NCBI GenBank assembly: GCA_010672825.2
Contig: JAAHFU020000003.1
Location: forward strand, 930,001 to 994,000
Length of the DNA: 64,000 nucleotides
Reading direction: 5' to 3'
DNA from: Leptolyngbya sp. SIO1E4
GTDB lineage: Bacteria; Cyanobacteriota; Cyanobacteriia; Phormidesmidales; Phormidesmidaceae
How positions within the stretch are numbered: position 1 is the stretch's first letter; each line of letters begins with the position of its first letter. The notes under the pieces are model-generated. The model had not been told where the DNA came from. It worked only from the letters and a program-made list of their open reading frames with translations, and did no database searches. The position numbers and the translations under genes are program-made. Of this stretch, positions 1 through 8,362 are shown in pieces.

Positions 1-2
1 TG

Positions 3-71
3 GTGCAGGTACTCGGAGCCAGTCAGGTTTCGAGGATGACCCTCAACCTTTGCAGCAAGGAGGGCTCATGA
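3..71 (+). CDS. 3' end of a gene running in from the left edge (partial)
   Basis: A frame open from the window edge ends in TGA at 69-71, which overlaps the ATG of the next small gene (ATGA). A strong AAGGAGG ribosome-binding site for that gene lies inside it at 57-63. The ATGA overlap is the main support for real coding. Only 22 residues are visible and they resemble nothing I recognise. The reading frame of the next gene is also open back to the edge, so which frame is coding upstream remains uncertain. Confidence 0.35.
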   Translation: MQVLGASQVSRMTLNLCSKEGS

Positions 72-187
72 GTAAGCCCTACGCAAGACTCCGAAACCTG
101 GCGGTGAAGCTGGGTTATGAGTTTCACCGCACCAACCGCAGGCAAGCGGCATCCCATAGCGATCAAGAACATCGAAGCAGAGATTAG
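68..187 (+). CDS. Small hypothetical protein of the integrated element (39 aa)
   Basis: The ATG is preceded by a near-perfect AAGGAGG Shine-Dalgarno at 57-63 and overlaps the stop of the preceding frame. The product is short and basic, beginning MSKPYARLRNL and rich in Arg and His, with no recognisable domain. It stops 12 nt before the next gene, so it looks like part of a translationally coupled string of small element genes. Function unknown. Confidence 0.5.
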   Translation: MSKPYARLRNLAVKLGYEFHRTNRRQAASHSDQEHRSRD

Positions 188-199
188 GAGACGGGCCAG

Positions 200-442
200 A
201 TGAATAGCACCAACTTGGCCAAGCAAATCGCCAGCTATATCCAGGCGCAACCAGAAGCCACAACCGAGCTACTGCAAGTGTTAGCGGCCCTGGCTGTGGC
301 TCGGTTGAACGCAGAGGACTTACGTACCCTATCGAACCAGGTACCCGACCTCGACCCAATGGGCAACACCATCAGAGGCAGTCTGCGTTCCCTGGCAAGA
401 GAGCGCGAATCCTTGAACAGCTACTCGTTGGGAGGAAAGTGA
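200..442 (+). CDS. Small hypothetical helical protein (80 aa)
   Basis: Starts at an ATG with GGAG at 187-190 and ends one base before the next small gene. The sequence is predicted helical and rich in Ala, Leu and Gln (for example the stretch ATTELLQVLAALAVARLNAED). It has no Cys and no membrane segment. It sits between two other short genes of the putative integrated element and is probably co-transcribed with them toward the Xis-like gene. I do not recognise the family. Confidence 0.6.
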   Translation: MNSTNLAKQIASYIQAQPEATTELLQVLAALAVARLNAEDLRTLSNQVPDLDPMGNTIRGSLRSLARERESLNSYSLGGK

Positions 443-443
443 G

Positions 444-509
444 ATGCCACTACTCAACGAACAAGACCTCAGGCGCACTCCAGCCATAGGTGATAGGGGG
501 ATGGGGTAA
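444..509 (+). CDS. Very short ORF coupled to the Xis-like gene (21 aa)
   Basis: ATG at 444 follows a GGAGGAAAG ribosome-binding site at 431-439. Its TAA stop at 507-509 overlaps the ATG of the downstream gene (TAATG). It may be a real peptide or mainly a coupling leader that sets translation of the downstream DNA-binding protein. Too short for homology judgement. Confidence 0.35.
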   Translation: MPLLNEQDLRRTPAIGDRGMG

Positions 510-829
510 TGAGCAAAAATCTTGAGGCCAAGATCAAGGCACTGGAAGTGCAAGTGAAACAGTTAACCCAAACCTGTAGGGCGCTAGGGTTGCCCGTATC
601 TCCTTGGGTCAGTCCCCAGCAAGCGGCAACGTTGATGAGTGTGTCGCGATCTCGCATCACCAGCGAAATAGAAAAAGCTGAACATGCTCGCATTCAAGGG
701 CTTAAATACGACCTACTTTGGGGGATTCACTACCGGAAAAACGGGTCTAACTGGCAGATTAGCCCTGTTGAGTTTGAGGCTGTCATCTTCCAACCTCCAG
801 AGCAACGTCCCTGCATAGAAATGCCTTAA
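509..829 (+). CDS. Putative excisionase/MerR-like DNA-binding protein (106 aa)
   Basis: Residues 1-25 form a short coiled-coil-like helix (LEAKIKALEVQVKQLTQ). Residues about 33-55 contain a helix-turn-helix of the excisionase/MerR style (VSPQQAATLMSVSRSRI), followed by a wing-like segment ending in WQISPVEFE. Proteins of this kind act as recombination directionality factors or local repressors in integrated elements. The start overlaps the preceding stop (TAATG). The gene ends 5 nt from the convergent integrase gene. The HTH is visible; the excisionase role is inferred from position. Confidence 0.6.
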   Translation: MSKNLEAKIKALEVQVKQLTQTCRALGLPVSPWVSPQQAATLMSVSRSRITSEIEKAEHARIQGLKYDLLWGIHYRKNGSNWQISPVEFEAVIFQPPEQRPCIEMP

Positions 830-834
830 ACCGA

Positions 835-1914
835 TCAGTAGTCACGATTAGCCCGTCTCCAGATAGCTTCATGTTGGAGCTGGTTGATCGCAGCATGGTA
901 AGTTTCAGCATGCACAGCGACGCTGTGCCCCATCCAACGAGCCGCAATACTATCCGGAACACCCATCACAGCTGATCGAATTGCCCATGCATGACGCAAG
1001 GCATAAGGCTTATGAGGAATTTTCCGATTTTTCGCATTGCAGAGGTTTTGGTTAATTCTCTCTCCAATGCTCTGATTATCTCGCCCTTTAATTTTGATAT
1101 TGGGAAGGACAACCTCAGCTAAGTTGAAGCACGATCGCCATCTATTAGGCAAAGGCCAAACATCTCGCATTCCTGTTTTGGTCTCTTCCAAGATGGTGAT
1201 TTTGCCAGTTTCAGAAGCAATCTTGCTGGTATCGGCAATTCTAAATACCTCGTGAGGACGCAACCCGTAGGTAGCCAGCATGCCATAAACCCATTTCCAA
1301 CCAGGATTAGAGATGGATTCCCAAATGACTTCTATGTCGCTGTCAGCGGGGACGCTATCAGCAGTGACAGGCTTAGGTTTGTAATTGCCCCGAATATCAC
1401 TGAAATCAACGTTAATCCCTGCAAACTTAGCAACCTGCTTAAAGACCATGCAGTCGTTCTTTCGCTTCCAAGTGCTGGGCTTACTACGACTCAGGATATG
1501 GGTGATTAATAGTTCTTCAGTTAGGGGTTTGTTCGGCAAGGAATCCAACGGCTCCTCGTAGTTGGCACTGTAAGAGCTAGCCTGAACCGTTCCGGCCTTG
1601 ATTGTTCCAAACTCCTTTCCCCAAGCATCAGCTGTTTTTTCTCCAACCCCTGAACCTATCTTTTCCCAATCAGCCCACTTGAAACGATCCATGTTCAGAT
1701 CCGATTCGAGACGCTGAGCTTTAGCAAGAGCAACTTTTATCCCGTCAAGATTGGCAAATATTCCTAGTGCTACATAACGTTGCTTGTTGCCTCGACCCTC
1801 ACTCGGTTTCTTAGGCAAAGAGCCTCGTAGCGCTAGCTTGCGGCTCCGACGTTCAATCTTGATTCGGTTCAGCCCCCGGTTAGCCTTAGCGATCGCTCTA
1901 TCTACTCTGTCCAT
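835..1914 (-). CDS. Tyrosine-type site-specific integrase
   Basis: A 359-residue phage-integrase-family recombinase. The catalytic domain occupies roughly residues 190-345. Catalytic residues visible are Arg219 (GLRPHEV), Arg307 in the box-II motif YALRHAWA (Tyr at the usual first His), His330 in WMGH and the nucleophile Tyr339 (ETYH). Residues 1-110 are basic and probably form an arm/core-binding region. It is transcribed away from the tRNA-Ser whose 3' end lies about 125 bp upstream of the start, the normal arrangement for tRNA-targeting integrases. The gene looks intact. Confidence 0.9.
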   Translation of the reverse strand: MDRVDRAIAKANRGLNRIKIERRSRKLALRGSLPKKPSEGRGNKQRYVALGIFANLDGIKVALAKAQRLESDLNMDRFKWADWEKIGSGVGEKTADAWGKEFGTIKAGTVQASSYSANYEEPLDSLPNKPLTEELLITHILSRSKPSTWKRKNDCMVFKQVAKFAGINVDFSDIRGNYKPKPVTADSVPADSDIEVIWESISNPGWKWVYGMLATYGLRPHEVFRIADTSKIASETGKITILEETKTGMRDVWPLPNRWRSCFNLAEVVLPNIKIKGRDNQSIGERINQNLCNAKNRKIPHKPYALRHAWAIRSAVMGVPDSIAARWMGHSVAVHAETYHAAINQLQHEAIWRRANRDY

Positions 1915-2007
1915 TAGCTCAAAACCTGATCTAATTTTGAGCTAATTTTCTACGCAATCACAGTGACTTTGCTATACAAAACTGACTTTATTGCTGTTGA
2001 GCTAATT
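1914..2007. repeat. Inverted and direct TTGAGCTAA repeats in the presumed attachment region
   Basis: TTAGCTCAAAA at 1914-1924 is the exact inverse of TTTTGAGCTAA at 1935-1945, and TTGAGCTAATT recurs directly at 1937-1947 and 1997-2007. The first copy overlaps the integrase start codon. Such repeats between an integrase and its tRNA target are typical of arm-type recombinase/Xis sites or an autorepression operator. The role is inferred. Confidence 0.55.
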
Positions 2008-2039
2008 AACGTGCAAACGCCTAAAAGGCTGAAACACAA

Positions 2040-2126
2040 CGGAGAGGGAGGGATTCGAACCCTCGGAAGGTGTGACCCTTCAATAGATTTCGAGTCTACC
2101 GCATTCGACCACTCTGCCACCTCTCC
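2040..2126 (-). tRNA. trnS-CGA: tRNA-Ser, anticodon CGA
   Basis: Read on the minus strand, GGAGAGG pairs with CCTCTCC to form the acceptor stem, with G as discriminator base (2040). The anticodon loop reads CTCGAAA, giving anticodon CGA (reads UCG). A long variable arm and a T-arm with GGTTCGAATCC are present, as expected for a class II serine tRNA. CCA is not encoded. The gene appears intact and is the likely integration target of the neighbouring element. Confidence 0.95.
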
Positions 2127-2167
2127 AAATGGTGTGTAGTTATCTTACCCCCTGGGAGCTTTGTCGC

Positions 2168-4471
2168 CTAACCCCAAGGCAGCATGTTTCGATGTTTAGC
2201 GTCACGATACCCTTGAAATCCGGTTTGGGCGTCCCAAGTAATGGCTCCATCTCTCGCAGTCCAATGCACCTGGATGTGGGCGTTTCGCAGCTGACGTTCA
2301 ACGAACTGAGGCATCGTACGGCCATAGCAAATGACAACCTCAGGACGAATTGCAGCTAGCAGAGCTTCACTCAGTACGTCCCCATTCCAGACCAGAATCT
2401 GGCTTTGCAGAATAGAGCCAGCATTGGCCAGGTGTTCTTGTAACGCCAGAGGGAGGGCCGGAAGCAACAGCCAGGTCTGTTGCGGGGTAGTTAGGCGCAG
2501 AATCGGGTTGTCAGTCCCCAGAGATTGAACCAAAAGATTTTTAAGGGGGGTGCTTTGTCCAATGTTTAGCTGCTGATATTTTCCGGACATATCCGGCAGA
2601 GGGGAGGTGTCGCTACTGCCATAAAGGCTAGAGACCGGGATTTGTGGCCAGAGGGTCTGCCATCCAGCAGGGTAGTCTTTTTCAAAGGGCAGCGCGATCG
2701 CAGTCTCTATGTGGTTAATCCCCGCCTGCTGTAGAAAAGGCCTGACTGTGTAAAATGTCGTTTTTTCGGTGCCGCTATTGACTAGCGTTGTGCGGCCATG
2801 TTCCCGCATCACCCAAATCAACTCGTCGCCAGCGGCTAAGACCGTGACTTGATACTGGGTCATCATCTGCCACCCCATTGGCAGCAAGAGTAGACCGAGG
2901 AAAATAGCTGGCGCTCCCCGTCTCAAAAGGGGGTGATGAACTTTGCAAATCCCCAAAATCAGTACCCCGTAGAGTCCAGCAAGTTGCCAAATAGAAATTT
3001 GCCCGATCGCGATTGCGCTCCCTGGCAACTGGCGACTCGTCCGAGCCAGCCATAGCAAACCCTGAGCCGGGTAATAGAGCAGGCTCGCAACTAGCTGTCC
3101 GGCCGCTGGCGAGAGCAACGCTAGGGCACTGCTGCCAATACCGCCTAGGCTCATAACAGTCACCAAGGGCGTTGCGATCGCATTCAGGGCAATGCTAAGT
3201 CCCGAAATCACATTGAAGTGATATAGCATCAGCGGCAGAGTCCAGAGGGTAGCCGAGATAGGGACTGCTACCCACGAGGTCAAACCAACCGGTAACCCAT
3301 CCAACCCCTGGGTAATGATGGGTACCATCACAATCAGGCCAAAGGTTGCAGTCACACTGAGTTGAAAGCCGATATCCCAAATCCAGTTGGGATCCCATAA
3401 CAGCAGGATGGTGACCGCAAATAGCAATGCCCCTAAGGGCTTGACCTGACGCTCCATCGCTAGCCCCAACAAAGCCGCTGATCCCATCAGCGCTGCTCGC
3501 ATCACGCTGGCTTGCAGTCCGGTGAGGGTAACATAACCCGCTAAAACGGTCAGACCCACGACTAGCTGCACATTGCCAGGGCGCGAGCGCAACAAAGCCA
3601 GTACTGTCCCCAGCAACAGCGAAACATGGAAGCCAGAGGCCGCGATCGTGTGGGCCAATCCCACTTGCGAAAATAAGTCCTGAATATCGAACGGTAAGTC
3701 AACCGCCCGCCGCCCCAATGCCATGGCACTCACCAGTTGCCCTAAAGGACTGCCTAATGCGCGTACCTGAGTTCGCACGATGCGCTGCCGAACCCGCCAC
3801 AATCCCCAACCCCGATTTTCAGAAAACTGCAGGTCTTGAGCCTGGAAGCCCGCAAATATTTGCTGCTTGGCTAAATAGGTCTGAAAATCAAACCCATTAG
3901 GGTTCATCGCCGCTTGCGGCAGATAAAGCTGTCCCCTGGCCGTGAGCCGCTGACCTGCATGTAGCCCCGTCACCTGTAGCAACGGGGCGGTCACATAGAG
4001 TCGTCCTTGAACAGGAATTTGGAAGGTGACATGGCCCTCAGCATCTTCAACTTTGAGGTGATTCACGGCTAAACGAAATCGCCCTTTCAAATCCCGATTC
4101 AGGCGAGGTTCAGTTATCACCCGGCCCACAACCAGATGAGTAGGCGCGATCGCATCTACTCGCTTTACATAGGTACTGATGTCTTGAGGGCTGGCAACGG
4201 GCGATCGCAGAGAAATATAAAGCGTTGCCAGGGCGCCGACACCAGCCACACAAAGCCAACTACTCACTCGCAGACCCAGTTTCCAGCGCCTAGGTGCGAC
4301 CAAAGCAAATAATAGCGTTAGCGAGAAAAGGATAAAACTAGAGCCAGGAATAGAGGCGCGGCCCAACTGCAGGGCTCCCCCCTCAATGCCTGTACAAAGT
4401 AAACCCACAATGTAGGCAACACAAAGCGCCACACCTAGCGAGACCACCATGGTTTTGCCCAATAGAAACAC
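2168..4471 (-). CDS. comEC: ComEC/Rec2-family DNA uptake channel
   Basis: A 767-residue polytopic membrane protein. Order: N-terminal membrane segments with a DUF4131-like OB/soluble region (about 30-230), the Competence transmembrane core (about 235-530; VGLAHTIAASGFHVSLLLG is a family hallmark), and a C-terminal metallo-beta-lactamase-like region (about 545-767). The C-terminal part lacks the HxHxDH metal-binding motif of active MBL domains, so nuclease activity there is doubtful. It would carry single-stranded DNA across the inner membrane during natural transformation. The called start is GTG at 4471; an in-frame ATG at 4450 is an alternative. It ends 42 bp from the tRNA-Ser gene. Confidence 0.93.
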   Translation of the reverse strand: MFLLGKTMVVSLGVALCVAYIVGLLCTGIEGGALQLGRASIPGSSFILFSLTLLFALVAPRRWKLGLRVSSWLCVAGVGALATLYISLRSPVASPQDISTYVKRVDAIAPTHLVVGRVITEPRLNRDLKGRFRLAVNHLKVEDAEGHVTFQIPVQGRLYVTAPLLQVTGLHAGQRLTARGQLYLPQAAMNPNGFDFQTYLAKQQIFAGFQAQDLQFSENRGWGLWRVRQRIVRTQVRALGSPLGQLVSAMALGRRAVDLPFDIQDLFSQVGLAHTIAASGFHVSLLLGTVLALLRSRPGNVQLVVGLTVLAGYVTLTGLQASVMRAALMGSAALLGLAMERQVKPLGALLFAVTILLLWDPNWIWDIGFQLSVTATFGLIVMVPIITQGLDGLPVGLTSWVAVPISATLWTLPLMLYHFNVISGLSIALNAIATPLVTVMSLGGIGSSALALLSPAAGQLVASLLYYPAQGLLWLARTSRQLPGSAIAIGQISIWQLAGLYGVLILGICKVHHPLLRRGAPAIFLGLLLLPMGWQMMTQYQVTVLAAGDELIWVMREHGRTTLVNSGTEKTTFYTVRPFLQQAGINHIETAIALPFEKDYPAGWQTLWPQIPVSSLYGSSDTSPLPDMSGKYQQLNIGQSTPLKNLLVQSLGTDNPILRLTTPQQTWLLLPALPLALQEHLANAGSILQSQILVWNGDVLSEALLAAIRPEVVICYGRTMPQFVERQLRNAHIQVHWTARDGAITWDAQTGFQGYRDAKHRNMLPWG

Positions 4472-4946
4472 CCATCTCTAGCAATCCCAGACGGAATACC
4501 GATTAATCAGAAAGTAGAGACCCTCTGAAACAGAGCATCATAATTTTCGTTGAGCCAATTTTGGCTTCAGCTTCTGGTGATGCGGCCAAAATCATTCGCT
4601 GCGATCGAAATCAGCCGCTCTCAAAGAATGGGATTCTGAAGACTAAAAGCCTTTTGCTAGTGGAATTCCAGAAATCCCCAGAAAAATGCGGATCAACCCG
4701 ATCATCCAGCTTTCGGAATGTACTTAAGAAGACCAAAAGCCTTTTGCTGAAAGCAGTTCATCACACCATCAGTAAATCTGGAACGGGAAAATAACCTTTG
4801 ATATAGATATCACTTATCAAAATGTTGACCGTTACAGGTAGATGCAAGTCTTTTATAAAGGAAAATTAAAGTTTATTGGCTACTTTTTTAGGTGGCATTT
4901 CTGTCGTGATGACTTCTTGGGCAACGTTATCTTCGAACAGTAACCC
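4472..4946. other. Intergenic region between comEC and a PEP-CTERM gene
   Basis: No convincing gene. It separates divergent comEC and the first surface-protein gene, so it must hold both promoters. It also carries the short repeated GAAGAC(T/C)AAAAGCC element described separately. The right half is AT-rich. Confidence 0.5.
4638..4748. repeat. Pair of 21-bp direct repeats
   Basis: A 21-bp sequence starting GAAGAC(T/C)AAAAGCC and ending TTTTGCT occurs at 4638-4658 and 4728-4748 with one mismatch, 90 bp apart. Each copy has internal dyad symmetry (AAAAG-C-CTTTT). It could be a paired regulator-binding site upstream of the surface-protein gene or a small dispersed repeat. Confidence 0.5.
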
Positions 4947-5807
4947 GTGAAACTCATCAAAACCATGGCTGTTCCTAAAATCGCACTTGCATTGTCACTG
5001 ACCGCTGGAACCTTACTGACACTATCCAGCAGTGCTCAGGCATTCATCTTCGAAACCAACAACTTTGACACAAATCCGTTGTCAGTTTCCGATGCGAAAA
5101 ACGACATTTTTCTTGAGTCTGTCAATGTTCTAGACGCTGACGGTAACGTTACTGAAACCATCACCGACTTTTCATACGTCAATTCAGCCAAGGTCGTCCA
5201 AAACGATAACTATAGTGGTGGCAATTCTGGTGCTGCAAGTGCTGACATTGGGGATAACGCAACGACAGGGGTCAAGGCTGAAGATGCTACAGCAGCTGAT
5301 ATTGTTGCCAATCTCGGTAACAACAACCTCAATAACATCATTGACACTGAAGATAGAGGCAGCTTTCAGCTAGATCTAGGGTTTGATAAGGTCATCGATA
5401 ATCTGCTGATTTGGGAACGTGGCAACGATAGAGATGCTTGGGGTGCAGGCAATAGCGACCTGGCAGTTCAAGCAGTTGATAACGCCGGCAACCTAATCGG
5501 AAACCTTTTGAAGGTTACCCGTGGTCAGTGGAAGAATGCTGGATTCTACATTGACACCCAGGAAATTGGTGGCGCTCAAGAAGTCGGTGCTTTTGGAATC
5601 AATGTCGCTCAAGATTTGGGCGTAGAAGGCGGTGTCTCTAGCCTGCGATTCTTCAGTGAAAAGAGCTTCAATGGGCCTGATTGGAAGTTTGTGGGAACCG
5701 ATGCTGCTCGTGGAGATGTTGCTGATGTCCCTGAGCCTGCCTTCATTCTAGGTTTGGGTATGCTGGGCAGTGCCTTAATGATGCAAAAGCGCTCTCGCAC
5801 TGTTTAA
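4947..5807 (+). CDS. PEP-CTERM surface protein (XDP2-like)
   Basis: A 286-residue exported protein. An N-terminal signal peptide ends near AQAF (about residue 32). A long acidic beta-rich domain follows (about 35-255). A C-terminal PEP-CTERM sorting tail carries VPEP near residue 261, then a hydrophobic helix and a basic end (QKRSR). Such tails are cut by an exosortase, and the protein is displayed on the cell surface or in extracellular matrix. Motifs such as NIIDTED and LLIWERG resemble the cyanobacterial exosortase-dependent family XDP2 as I remember it. The start is GTG at 4947 (MKLIKT...); ATG at 4965 is an alternative. A strong terminator follows. Confidence 0.85.
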   Translation: MKLIKTMAVPKIALALSLTAGTLLTLSSSAQAFIFETNNFDTNPLSVSDAKNDIFLESVNVLDADGNVTETITDFSYVNSAKVVQNDNYSGGNSGAASADIGDNATTGVKAEDATAADIVANLGNNNLNNIIDTEDRGSFQLDLGFDKVIDNLLIWERGNDRDAWGAGNSDLAVQAVDNAGNLIGNLLKVTRGQWKNAGFYIDTQEIGGAQEVGAFGINVAQDLGVEGGVSSLRFFSEKSFNGPDWKFVGTDAARGDVADVPEPAFILGLGMLGSALMMQKRSRTV

Positions 5808-5856
5808 GCAGCGCAGAAGTTAGCTAACCAAACTGCATACTAAGTCCCACCAGAAT

Positions 5857-5891
5857 AAGCAGGATTGACGGTTCATCAATCCTGCTTTTTT
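5857..5891 (+). terminator. Rho-independent terminator of the PEP-CTERM gene
   Basis: AAGCAGGATTGA (5857-5868) pairs perfectly with TCAATCCTGCTT (5876-5887), a 12-bp stem with a 7-nt loop, followed by a T run. Confidence 0.9.
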
Positions 5892-6150
5892 CAATGAAAA
5901 GCTATAAACTCAGGCTTTATAAAGGCTACAGATAATCTCTCGGGAAAATCACTAAGGGAGTCAAGTCATCTCTGAGAATATACTAGCCCAAGCGCAATCT
6001 CCCAGGGTTCTTAGCAGGAACTTACTTAAAATCACAGCCAACGTACCACTAGTCCTACAAAATGGATTAGACCTCTGTAAAGACTTTTTATATTCTGCGT
6101 ATTTCTTGCATTACACCTGTTGCTAAGTAAACGCTATTTTTGGAGGTAGC
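5892..6150. other. Promoter region of the second PEP-CTERM gene
   Basis: No ORF of note. The end is AT-rich and holds a GGAGG ribosome-binding site at 6142-6146. The upstream terminator makes this an independent transcription unit. Confidence 0.4.
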
Positions 6151-6981
6151 TTGATTTCAATCTGGGTGAGTATAATGACATCTCCAAAGTTTAATAAATT
6201 AGCGTTTTTTCAGAAATCAGGGTTAATTTTAGCTTCCCTGAGCGTTTTTATGATACCTGCAGCTGCACAAGCACAAGATGATGTGGCCTTCTCTTCAGGG
6301 TCTGAATCTTATCTTCTTGATTGGGATGAGTACGCTGAAGTAGGCATTGATAGAAATCAGGTAAACACCTTTGATATTGGAAGCGGTACGGTTAATATCG
6401 AATTCCTAAACCCAGAGAACTTTGCCGAGTTTGGTGGGGCAACAACGCCTCAAATCAATAGCATCTTAAATGGTGGGAATGCTGACTCTGATCAATCGCT
6501 ACATTTACAAATTGACCCTAGCGATGAAATCAGCTCAATCACAATGAAGACCAACTTTAGTGACTTTAAGAAAAGTCTGGTGGATGTTTCCTTCGTTCTG
6601 TATGACATTGACATCTCAAGCAGTAACCAGTGGCAAGATCTGGTCACAGTGAAGGGTTACGGCAAGGAAGCTGCAGTGGTTAACCCGATTTTCAACATCT
6701 TAGGAGATACGTTTGAGACAATCGGTGAGAACGCACTGAGTGGTGTGACCAATGCAAACAATGAAAGTGCGCGAGGCAATGTAGCAGTCAGTTTCCGGGG
6801 TGTTAGCGGCTTTGATTTGGTTTTTGCTGATGGCAACGATCTCAATCTTTCTGATCAGACGAGCCATGGCATTGGAATTGGCGACATTGAAGTCAAGGAT
6901 GTTCCAGAACCTACTGCTACGCTAGCGCTTGGCATTGTTGCCCTGGCAACTTTCTCGAAGCGCAAGTTTGCTCGCGACTAG
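6151..6981 (+). CDS. PEP-CTERM surface protein
   Basis: A 276-residue exported protein with a signal peptide ending at AAAQAQ, a beta-rich acidic central domain, and a C-terminal exosortase tail: VPEP near residue 250, a hydrophobic segment, then SKRKFARD. I do not recognise the central domain. The TTG at 6151 is backed by GGAGG at 6142-6146. ATG at 6175 would give a more ordinary signal peptide (MTSPKFNK) but has only a weak ribosome-binding site. It lies next to another PEP-CTERM gene but behind that gene's terminator, so the two are probably transcribed separately. No exosortase gene is in the window. Confidence 0.8.
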   Translation: MISIWVSIMTSPKFNKLAFFQKSGLILASLSVFMIPAAAQAQDDVAFSSGSESYLLDWDEYAEVGIDRNQVNTFDIGSGTVNIEFLNPENFAEFGGATTPQINSILNGGNADSDQSLHLQIDPSDEISSITMKTNFSDFKKSLVDVSFVLYDIDISSSNQWQDLVTVKGYGKEAAVVNPIFNILGDTFETIGENALSGVTNANNESARGNVAVSFRGVSGFDLVFADGNDLNLSDQTSHGIGIGDIEVKDVPEPTATLALGIVALATFSKRKFARD

Positions 6982-7006
6982 TGGGGTACTGGGTTGATTT
7001 CAGCTA

Positions 7007-7057
7007 ACCACCCAAACATCAACACAACCTTTGAGGCCCAGCTAATGTTTGGGTGGT
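7007..7057. terminator. Long inverted repeat between convergent genes
   Basis: ACCACCCAAACAT (7007-7019) and ATGTTTGGGTGGT (7045-7057) form a perfect 13-bp stem with a 25-nt loop, between the PEP-CTERM gene and convergent dapL. There is no strong T run, so a bidirectional terminator is likely but not proven. Confidence 0.6.
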
Positions 7058-7126
7058 CAATGTTGTCTCAACTCGATGCTGAAAGCGCCTATCGTTCCCT
7101 TACAGGAATGGAGGCTAACGGCCTTA

Positions 7127-8362
7127 CTATGCGGTGAACTTATCGATGATGCGCTGCATAGCAGTTTCGACGTTATCTCGACTATTGAAAGCTGAAATAC
7201 GAAAATAGCCTTCTCCTGCCGATCCAAAACCAGAGCCAGGCGTACCCACCACGTGGCAGGTGTGGAGTAACTTGTCGAAAAAGTCCCAGCTGGACAACCC
7301 ATTGGGCGTTTTTACCCAAACATAGGGGGCATTAACGCCTCCATAGGTCGCAATTCCAGCAGCAGAGAGCTTTTCGCAAATGATGCGGGCATTTTCTAAG
7401 TAAAAGCTCACTAACTGCCCAATTTGAGTGCGTCCTTCTGAGCCATATACTGCTTCTGCGCCTCGCTGCACGATGTAAGAGACGCCGTTGAATTTAGTAG
7501 ACTGGCGGCGATTCCACAGGCGATGGAGTTCGACTTCAGTCCCATCTGAGACGGTTACCTTTAAGGATTTGGGCATGACTGTAAACGCACAGCGGGTTCC
7601 GGTAAAACCAGCATTTTTTGAGAATGACCGAAACTCGATCGCGCACTGGCGAGCGCCTGGAATCTCATAAATAGAGTGAGGAATTTCTGGATCCGTGATG
7701 TAGGCCTCGTAAGCGGCATCAAACAAAATGAGAGAGCCATGTTCGCGGGCATAGTTAACCCAGTCTTGCAGGTGTGCTTTTGTTGCGATCGCCCCAGTCG
7801 GGTTGTTGGGGAAGCACAGATAGATGAGATCCACTTTTTGAGTGGGGATGCGAGCGGTGAAATTGTTATCGGCAGAAATCGGCAGGTACACCAAGCCCTG
7901 ATAGATGCCATCTTCTTGGGCAGGGCCAGTGTGTCCAGCCATGACGTTGGTGTCTACATATACTGGATAGACGGGATCTGTCACCGCGATGGTGTTGTCA
8001 TGGCCAAAAATATCGAGGATGTTACCGCAGTCGCATTTAGAGCCATCGGAAATGAAAATCTCATCTGCGGTAATGTCGCATCCACGTGACTGAAAGTCAT
8101 GGCGAACAATTTTCTCCCGTAGCCAGGCATACCCTTGCTCAGGGCCATACCCTTTGAACGTAGCGCGATCGCCCATCTCTTCTACCGCTTTGATCATAGC
8201 GGTGCGGCAAGCTTCGGGTAAGGGTTCTGTCACGTCACCGATACCAAGTTTAATGATGGCTGCCTCAGGATTAGCCTCTGCAAAGGTTTTGACGCGGCGG
8301 GCAATTTCTGGGAAGAGGTAGCCCGCTTTCAGTTTCAAGTAATTCTCGTTGATCGTGACCAT
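7127..8362 (-). CDS. dapL: LL-diaminopimelate aminotransferase
   Basis: A 411-residue fold-type I PLP aminotransferase. It converts tetrahydrodipicolinate directly to LL-diaminopimelate in the lysine/peptidoglycan pathway used by cyanobacteria and plants. DapL features are the N-terminal [29 protein letters not shown] (about 103-111), the PNNPTG substrate/PLP loop (185-190), and the PLP lysine Lys249 in [12 protein letters not shown]. The length is normal. It is a single gene, convergent with the PEP-CTERM gene and divergent from psbA. Confidence 0.96.
   Translation of the reverse strand: MVTINENYLKLKAGYLFPEIARRVKTFAEANPEAAIIKLGIGDVTEPLPEACRTAMIKAVEEMGDRATFKGYGPEQGYAWLREKIVRHDFQSRGCDITADEIFISDGSKCDCGNILDIFGHDNTIAVTDPVYPVYVDTNVMAGHTGPAQEDGIYQGLVYLPISADNNFTARIPTQKVDLIYLCFPNNPTGAIATKAHLQDWVNYAREHGSLILFDAAYEAYITDPEIPHSIYEIPGARQCAIEFRSFSKNAGFTGTRCAFTVMPKSLKVTVSDGTEVELHRLWNRRQSTKFNGVSYIVQRGAEAVYGSEGRTQIGQLVSFYLENARIICEKLSAAGIATYGGVNAPYVWVKTPNGLSSWDFFDKLLHTCHVVGTPGSGFGSAGEGYFRISAFNSRDNVETAMQRIIDKFTA

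Larger units (their letters stand above)
1..2040. mobile_element. Right end of a putative tRNA-Ser-integrated element (left end outside window)
   Basis: A tyrosine recombinase gene lies directly downstream of an intact tRNA-Ser gene. Beyond it is a run of very short, tightly packed genes with strong ribosome-binding sites and unknown products, including one Xis/MerR-like DNA-binding protein. The 0.12 kb between the integrase start and the tRNA 3' end carries short inverted and direct repeats. This is the usual anatomy of an island inserted at a tRNA 3' end. The other attachment site would lie left of position 1 and cannot be seen, so the extent is unknown. Alternatively this could be a decayed integrase beside unrelated small genes. 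Confidence 0.6.

Noticed and set aside
4561-4794. A 77-codon plus-strand ORF in the comEC upstream region
   Set aside because: Starts at TTG without a ribosome-binding site, and its repeated KTKSLLL segments simply translate the two 21-bp DNA repeats.
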